Shown one piece after another: positions 57,110 through 64,000 of a stretch of 64,000 nt of DNA; position 1 is the stretch's first letter, and every line of letters begins with the position of its first letter. A program made the translations under genes and the position numbers. The DNA is from Hymenochaete sp. R1 (taxonomy: Eukaryota; Basidiomycota; Agaricomycetes; Hymenochaetales; Hymenochaetaceae), in the NCBI GenBank assembly GCA_019400425.1, contig JAFREE010000026.1, positions 1 to 64,000 on the forward strand. Direction: 5' to 3'. The notes under the pieces were generated by a model. The model did not search any database. It was not told the DNA's origin and saw nothing but the letters and a program-made list of their open reading frames with translations.

Positions 57110-59300
57110 GTGACCTACGAATGGTTGCGTAGCATCATTCTGAGGTTCGCGGATGAGCCGAAAACTACTATTGCGGCTGAAAAGAACTTCAAGTCAGAGA
57201 AATTTCAAAGAGCTCGGTCCAGATTCATTGAGCTCGTAATCGAAGCTGCAGCCGAGATATCATGTTACTGCCCTCAGTCGAAAACAAGTAAGTTTGGGGC
57301 TTATTGAACTTATTGGTCTTTTACTGTGTTATCGGCTGAAGGGTTTCCGTGCCAAGGGTCAGCCGAGCGGACACACTCTTATTGGATGCCGAACACTCAA
57401 ACCGAGTCCGTTCGTGATACTTTCCCCGCCGAAAAGCGAGAGAGCATGGCTGAATTGAAAGAAGCAATGGTACAAATGCTTGAAAACCATGATGTCAAGA
57501 TTTTCCAATCAATCATATTCTCGAAAGGAAAGTCTGCTTACCGTGGTGCTGAAGTGTTTTTATACGACTCAAAAATCGACACCGAGGGATCTTTAGCAAT
57601 GTTCGAAATATAACTCGAAGTCATTGAGACTTTATTGGTTGTATGGTATCGTTGGATGTGGGGAAAGTACAATAACCGCTTCTGAGTGCAGGCTCTGGAA
57701 AACAATATATCGATTGGATCGTTCTTCAACAAAATCAAGAAGGCTGTCAACATTATCCTCCTGATCCGTTCCCTCGCTTTTCATGTTTCGCAAGCGAGCT
57801 CCATTTACTAGATGTCACTTGTGAGGGTCCTTTTAAACTTATAACGTCTTTGTTAACGAAGGTCTCTACAGCCTCTTTGAGCGCCTTCTGCAAAACCCTC
57901 TAAGGAACTGAATGCATCCCGTCGTGACTATGCCTGCGACATTCGTGCTTGATGCTTTGGACGAATGTGACGACACGGGAATCATGGTGAGCCTTCTCGC
58001 AGAGTTGGTCAATCTGACACCATAGGCGTTATTCTTCATCACGAGTCGTGATGTAACCGGCTTCAGGGAAACTTGGAAAAAAAGGAGTAAGTTATATTTC
58101 GATACGATGTCAAAGACGCGCCTATCTTACCCACCAATTATCAGATGATGGTCGACTTCGTAGTTTTTTTGTACATCCTTTCGTCGTTGGAAAACCTATA
58201 ATGGACGAACTTATCTTCAAATCACAAGGTCTCTTCATATGGATGTATACGGTCGTCGAGCTTCTCGTGAAAGTCAAAGTTGGGACAACAGGACAACCAA
58301 AAGGTATCGTCAATTCCTAAAAAGAAACTGAATCCGAAGCATCTCTGGATGGCATCTACCGCTCAGTACTTGGAAATGCATCCGGATCCACAAACGTTAG
58401 TAAGCAGTTTCTTTGCTTCATCATTGGCTTTATCCGTCTCTATTTCAAACATTTTCTAGTGAGCTGCTCCTGATCCTCCGTGTTGGAAAAGCTGGTTATG
58501 TTTACGCTCGCCATACTTCGATTCTCGACATTTCGTCAAAGGAAGTTCGACGTAGAGACTCCTGCATGATTTCATCGCAGCCTCACGAGTCCATGATATC
58601 CAGGATTTCTGAAACCATGACGAATGGAATACGAGATTCCGATCGTTGGAGAGGCCCCCCTTCTGGCCTCAGGCTCAATATCTACGACATCGGGACGTTG
58701 CATTAAGAGCAGTCAGGCAATGGACCTGGAAGGGTGTGTTCAATAAATATCTTTGGGGCTTCGGTATAGCTGTGTGCGCTAGTTGGCGCATCTTTGATCA
58801 GCCGCTTTCGGTGGTAGCACAAGGCACGAGTTACAATCGTTCCGTTGTTTTATTGGCATTACTCGCGCATCGTTCCGGATCGAGGTGATGAGCCTTCTCT
58901 ACTGGTTGCATGTTGCAAGAACCATTCTCGTGGAAGTCGGTTTGGACTTCGAAGTGCATCGTTGTTTCTTTCATAACGATGTTTGTGTTGATGATTAATA
59001 CAGTAGATGTATGCCAGGTCTGCATGGGTAATGAGCCGACCGTCGAAGATTGTTCGTCGTCGTTGCTCCACATAAAGACATAAAGACTTATTCTGATATC
59101 CTCTGCTTCGACATCTCGCCCGATGGACGGAACATCGCGACTGGGCTCGAGGATAGCTTCATTCGAACATGGAAATTTGCGCAGCTGCAAGCAACATGAT
59201 AAAGGCTCACGAATTTATCAGTGGTCGCGCGTTCGCGCCTGATGGAGTAACGTGGTTTCGAGTTCATGGTCAGACTCCTGCAGACGACTGTGGGATGCTC
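57110..59300 (+). pseudogene. Decayed NACHT-WD40 (NLR-like STAND) gene
   Basis: Fungal NLR-like proteins pair an N-terminal effector with a NACHT NTPase and repeats, and act in non-self recognition. The readable parts, in order, are helical N-terminal sequence (EKFQRARSRFIELVIEAA, near 57,205), a P-loop remnant AGSGKQYIDWI (57,690) and, in another frame, SFFNKIKKAVNIILLIRSLAF. A Walker B-like FVLDALDECDDTGIM (57,940) and a sensor FFITSRDVTGFRETW (58,030, preceded by a stop) follow. Then LDGIYRSVLGNASGS (58,350) and a WD repeat, ILCFDISPDGRNIATGLEDS, with FIRTWKF (59,090). At least three frameshifts and several stops separate these blocks, so no full-length product is possible. Order and direction match one ancestral gene. 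Confidence 0.72.
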
Positions 59301-59848
59301 GAACGTATCTCCTTTATGGTAGATCCTTGGACGGCTGCACAGGCGGTGAACAAAATTTGCCTTTTCACAGTGAGGTCGCCTATTCTCTTCTCAGGAGATA
59401 AAAAAAGCCATCAGCTGGCTGGCGGGAGTAGGCAACGTAAACTTACCCCTAGTTCGATTTGAACGGTTGCAAGTTTACGTTCTATGAATGGATGAGGTTA
59501 TTCCTAATTGCGGCATGTGCGTGATCATAGTGTTATCGTTCATAAAGCTTTGTATAGACTGCAAAGTTACCAGTAAGGACGCAAAGTATTATTTGCAAGA
59601 AGCTGAGGTCTAGATCCAGATCCTGAGCCGAGCCGAGACAGCTTTTCGGAGCAATCATGAAGCGGGAGACAAAGAGGGATAGTGGACCCACAAAAGGACC
59701 TTCAAAATACTATAGGAGGCGATCTTGGCTGTCGCGCATCCTTGGCAACTCACCATAACATCCCAAGACGTTATCTACTTCCCCGTGGCGGTCAGCGGCC
59801 ATGGGCGCTTTCACGTAGCTAACATTCACTTTGGTTAACGAAAGTAAT
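59301..59848. other. Intergenic
   Basis: No gene is recognised between the NLR relic and the next start codon. Upstream promoter elements cannot be named. Confidence 0.45.
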
Positions 59849-61387
59849 ATGAGCAACGAACAAGATCGTCGCGACCAGGAGTCTGTGCAAAATTCTTTGA
59901 CAGGTGAGCTCACGCTTGCATTCCATGTGGCAAGAACGCAATCTGAACCATCGCCTGTGTCTTCCTTTTGTCCGCGTTCGTTGATGCAGAGCAGAGCTCA
60001 TTAGGCAGCTCCTACGCGCTACATGCCGGAAACGAGTCTGATAATAACTCTCAGATCCGTGAGTTGACTGATGCACAGAACGAGTTGCTGTACGAGCTGC
60101 CCTCACCCTCACCCGGCTTCGATATTGTCCTCAACGTCTCGCCACCACCCCCTGAAGGTCCGGCCAATGCTTTACACTTATATTCCTCTTCCGCGGACCA
60201 TGATGGCGATAAGTCACTAACAGAATCGCAAGGCAATGGCTTCTCTGACACCATGGACAGGATCGAATCCGTCATCCCAATTCCTCTCGAGCAAAACACG
60301 AAGACACCTCGCCCATTCCGTGTTAGGTTCCGCTCTCGAGTACGAATAGGCTCTGGCATACCTCACAAACGCTCCGCCTCCCAGCCCAAGCCTTTCTCTC
60401 AGAACGAACATATTAATAGCGATCCCGCTATCGACTCTGACACTTCTCCATCATCTTCAATATCTGCGCCGCTTCGATGTACACCAGATGAGTATGACTC
60501 CGAAGCTCACCTCATGGGCGGAAGTGGGAAGGGACGCCAGCAGGCTTGGAACTCGCTTGCTGCAGCCCCGAGGCGATCAAGAAGAGCATCCGCAGGAACA
60601 TATACCTTCTCGTACCCACAACCTTACCACCAGTCTCATTCCCGTCGGTCGCGACCTCTATGGCTAAATGATAGCGAAGACAACAACCAGGACCGAGAGG
60701 GAGGGGGTGGTGCAAGCGAAAGAACAAGACTGCTGAGGGCGCCTGGATCGAACCTCGGTGCAAGGACGAGAAGGATGTATGGGCTACCGGACGAAGGTGA
60801 TGATGGGACGGGAGACGAGCAAAACGAGGAAAGAGAGAGAAGGCGGCTGAGACGGGAGATGGAGGAAATGCACAAAGTAATGTTCGGACCGTGGCCTTGG
60901 AGATTGTTCAATGGATACGTGAGTTACCTCTCTTTCATTCTGTTTGCTTTCCTCCCTCTTCGGTGTGCCTTCAGACGCTACTCAAATGATCTCGCACCCT
61001 TCCATTTTCTTTCATCTTTCTATCGTTCTGGAAGATCGAAAGTGCTGTGGGTGGATTGCCCGGGCTGCCCGAGTATTCTAACCGTCGCAACTATCATGAC
61101 TTCCGGTCATCTTATCAACCTGTGGTTTCGTATCCAAACGGTGCCTTTCTTTCTTGTACTTCTCTTCTATTTTTACTCCACGCCGGAAATTGTCTCTAGG
61201 GCAAATCCACCATGAATGTGGCGTGGCGTCTTGTCGGACTTTTTACGAGTTTGGAGATCCGTTGCATCGTCTTCTTAGTTTTGAGTTTGTTAAGACGACT
61301 GGCTGACTGGACATTTACTTGCAGTGGTGGGCGTGGAAATGCAGCTGTTGTGAACACGACGATGAATCGGACGACGAACATGGCTAA
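59849..61387 (+). CDS. Acidic Ser/Pro-rich protein of unknown function
   Basis: The start at 59849 gives MSNEQDRRDQESVQNSLT. Intron 1 (about 59,904-59,987) joins to EQSSLGSSYALHAGNES. Exon 2 is low-complexity with SPSPGFDIVLNVSPPPP, RVRFRSRVRIGSGIPHKR, an Arg/Ser-rich block (RRSRRASAGTYTF), ERTRLLRAPGSN and a charged helix EERERRRLRREMEEMHKVMF. It ends PWPWRLFNGY, after which a donor GTGAGT at 60,919 pairs with TTGCAG at 61,324. That adds WWAWKCSCCEHDDESDDEHG and stops at 61387, in phase. The di-acidic and ERTRLL-type sequences resemble sorting signals of endomembrane peripheral proteins, but this is speculative. The 406-nt intron is unusually long for this locus and stays open for almost 100 codons. 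Confidence 0.65.
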
Positions 61388-62830
61388 GCTGATTCATACG
61401 CATCGGATCATGCATCCATATTGACACTCACGAGCGCTCTTCCAAGTCATTGATGCTCATTGTTGCTCTTCAAACCGTACAGTCTGCGCATGCTCCTTCA
61501 AATCTGAGCATCCTTCCCTACTCCACTTTCGATAGCGATACCTTCTTTTCTCGCCCTCTTTCCCATTTCTAAACCATATGCAACATCCCAAGTTATCGCC
61601 CCAGCCCCCATCTCGTTCATGGACAGATTATGGCCATATCTGTGTTCTGATTCGACCATCCCTATGTATGTATCAGCATTCTGCTTTTCCTCTCCAATTC
61701 TACACTTTCATATTCGTCGCTTTCACACACGTATTCACGCTTTCGATTTACGCGCTTTCTTCTGTTTCGTTTGGCTTCGATATCCCATTACCGTCCTACG
61801 TTCTTCTCTATATGTATCTCCATGACTGATGCACGTCTCTACGCGGGTTTTCACCGTGACTTCACGTTTGATTCTTTTGTGATTCTTTCCATATGGAGAC
61901 CGAAGGGGTTATTTATCATGCTCTAAGCACACGAATAGAAAAGATTTACTTTGAGTCGGTCATGCGACTAATTTCAATACAGAGCCTCCAGCATCAGGGG
62001 CCCAAATTGGATTACTTGTTCTCGACCTACGTAGTTCGGACTCGTCTGGTTCATCTTACAGAATTCGAGTCGACGGCAAGCCCAACATATTTATTACCCC
62101 GAAACACTCAGTTCACTAGCCCGAGCCCAATCCGGCCGCCGGTCATTAGCCAAGGCGAATGGCCCCCGCTCGGAATCAGGTAACGGGAATGGGGAAGCTT
62201 GAAAGAGCATCGGTGTCACCGCGACAGGCGAACCTGAGCCCTCGCAACGCAACACGAATCCATGCAACATCGACATCCGAGTTGTGCATATCAGCTGCTG
62301 AGAGTCGTGACGCATGGCGAATTCGATGATCGAATGCCAAGCCTGTGTATGTTATGTCCGATGTTACTGGGGTGAATCCGATACTGTTCTCTTGACTTTC
62401 TGTAGTGTTAGAATGTTCGGACGGGACGGGTGAGGTTTGATTGTTTCAAGTTGGCCAGCACGGGTACGTTGCAGCCGGTATAAGGCTTTGGAATAGCAAC
62501 GTAGCTTACAGAATCGGAGCTAGATTCTTGAGTGCAAGTAGCACCTCGATGTTAGTGCCCGCTGAACCCGAGCCTAAGCGTCGTTTGGCTTAAGGTCGCC
62601 ATTTGTCGACCGTAACGTCCGAGTCGTAATTGTATCGCACTAATTTACCACAGAAATGTGGCGGAGACTGAGAGCATTGATACATCGAGATTGTATTGAG
62701 TACATTCAGAGGGGGTCAATATCGACATCTATGAGTTTGAAACAGGAAGTACATGCATATATGCAAAAAAAGATCAACAAGAATCACACTTCGTAACACA
62801 AAACAAGCGTATACGCTCACGTCCCGTAAC
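61388..62830. other. Long intergenic stretch between convergent genes
   Basis: About 1.4 kb between the stop at 61387 and the ARO2 stop at 62831. It is pyrimidine-rich at 61,440-61,760. Short open frames have hydrophobic low-complexity translations without homology. No RNA gene was recognised. Confidence 0.45.
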
Positions 62831-64000
62831 TCACATCCCATTCACCTTTCCTTCTTCTTTTTCGTCCGCATGCGGTACCACTCCCAACCCTCCCGCCTTC
62901 AACTTTGGCGGTAGAACCATCGTCGGCGGTAGCGTTTTCACGGGTGGCAACAACCCCGCCGCCCCAGCCCTCGCATTCTGCACCAACAGCATATCCATCA
63001 CCACAACCGCCGCCATCGCCTCCACGATCGGTACCGCCCTCGGCACCACACACGGGTCATGCCGTCCTCTCGCAGCAAGCTCCCCCGTCGTCCCATCATA
63101 CTGCGCCGTCTTCTGCGCCTGGCTGATCGTCGCAGGGCTCTTGAACCCGACTTTGACGTACACGTCCTGCCCATTCGTGATCCCTCCCTGAACGCCGCCG
63201 CTCCAGTTGGTGCGTGTCCCGAGGCGGACGTTGCCTGAGCCGTCCGGGTCGGGTATGGGGATGAAGGCGTCGTTGTGCCGCGAGCCGGGGACTTCGGTGC
63301 CGCGGAAGCCGGAGCCGATCTCGAAGGCTTTGGTGGCGGGGATGGAGAGCATGGCGTGGGCGAGGAGGGCTTCGAATTTGTCGAAGACGGGTTCACCGAG
63401 GCCTGGGGGGACGTTGCGGATGACGCAGGTGACGGTGCCGCCGATGGAGTCGTGTGATTCCTTCGCTCGGAGAATACGCTGGGGAAAAGGGGGGATGACA
63501 TCAGAGAAAGTGTAGGATATATCGTTTTAAGTGCATACTTTTGTCATCCTTTCAGCTGTCTCAGGATGTGGGCACCTCGTAGGATTTGCATCTACCATTT
63601 CCCTCGTCACTGTAGACAGCAGTTGCCTAAACTCAGGCGTCAACGCTTCTTCGATGTCATCGTTATCCTCGTCATGGGAGATCCCACGTCCTCCTACAGA
63701 CGCAGGTACATTCACTTTACCCACAGAGGAAACAAACGCAACAATCTCAACGCCATAGACTTGCTTGAGATAGCGTTCGGCGATGGCACCTGCCGCGACT
63801 CGACCTTACAAAACAACAATCAGACTCAACACTGGATTCGTTTTTTCTTCTTTTGACTTCGAAGAACATGGACTCACCGATTGTCTCCCTCGCACTACTC
63901 CTCCCACCCCCACTGCTTGCTTTGATCCCGTACTTCTCCAGATACGTATAATCCGCATGGCTGGGACGCGGATACAAGTCCGTCTCGGAATAGTCCTTCG
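62831..64000 (-). CDS. ARO2: Chorismate synthase (C-terminal part, cut by window edge)
   Basis: Last enzyme of the shikimate pathway, converting EPSP to chorismate with reduced FMN. From the right edge the exons read [22 protein letters not shown], then [136 protein letters not shown] and [11 protein letters not shown], ending at 62831. The conserved basic [22 protein letters not shown] and GISNG-type (here GITNG) blocks are present. Introns lie near 63,480-63,536 and 63,805-63,880. The first ~110 residues lie outside the window. There is no bacterial- or AROM-type fusion in the visible part. Confidence 0.96.

Noticed and set aside
61578..61829. Short hydrophobic plus-strand frames
   Set aside because: They are low-complexity readings of pyrimidine-rich 3' flanking DNA without supporting features.

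Overview
The window is nuclear DNA from a filamentous basidiomycete, most likely an Agaricomycete. Genes are dense, lie on both strands and are cut by many short GT-AG introns of about 45-70 nt. Several families typical of mushroom-forming fungi are present: FunK1 kinases, a DUF6534 seven-helix protein, a DUF7704 membrane protein, a copper-fist regulator and a decayed NACHT-WD40 (NLR-like) gene. No tRNA, rRNA, CRISPR array or intact transposon was recognised.

Layout. 0-1.3 kb: 5' part of ALG1 (N-glycan mannosyltransferase), cut by the left edge. 1.4-9.0 kb: accessory block with a seven-helix relic, an apparently intact FunK1 kinase, a truncated chimeric FunK1 paralogue and two copies of their shared downstream sequence (a tandem segmental duplication). 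9.2-14.4 kb: a CofD/UPF0052-family gene with an in-frame TAA inside otherwise perfect exons, then a DUF6534 membrane protein. 14.6-17.9 kb: NFU1 and ISA1, two late-acting mitochondrial Fe-S proteins, flanking a DUF7704 gene. 18.7-21.6 kb: a small unrecognised gene and a copper-fist transcription factor. 22.5-26.5 kb: a UBE2W-like E2 with very small exons and a KES1/OSH4-type oxysterol-binding protein.

27.3-45.1 kb is a housekeeping stretch entirely on the minus strand: a ~1,900-residue fungal coiled-coil protein, DNA topoisomerase II, an ABCF3/GCN20 ATPase and a UbiA-type prenyltransferase. 45.1-47.8 kb is a 2.7-kb stretch with no supportable gene. 47.8-52.2 kb: VID30/GID1 (RanBPM-like scaffold of the GID/CTLH ubiquitin ligase) divergent from a single-zinc-finger protein. 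52.6-59.3 kb is a second accessory block: one unrecognised multi-exon gene, coding-like fragments and a frameshifted NLR relic. 59.8-61.4 kb: an acidic, Ser/Pro-rich unknown protein. 62.8-64 kb: the C-terminal part of chorismate synthase (ARO2), running off the right edge.

Functional themes seen side by side: Fe-S biogenesis next to copper sensing, protein turnover (a UBE2W-like E2 and GID1), and two patches of gene birth and decay (FunK1, NLR). I found no clear multi-gene novel system. The best leads are the CofD-family nonsense codon, the FunK1 duplication with a lobe-less kinase, the microexons and the NLR graveyard.
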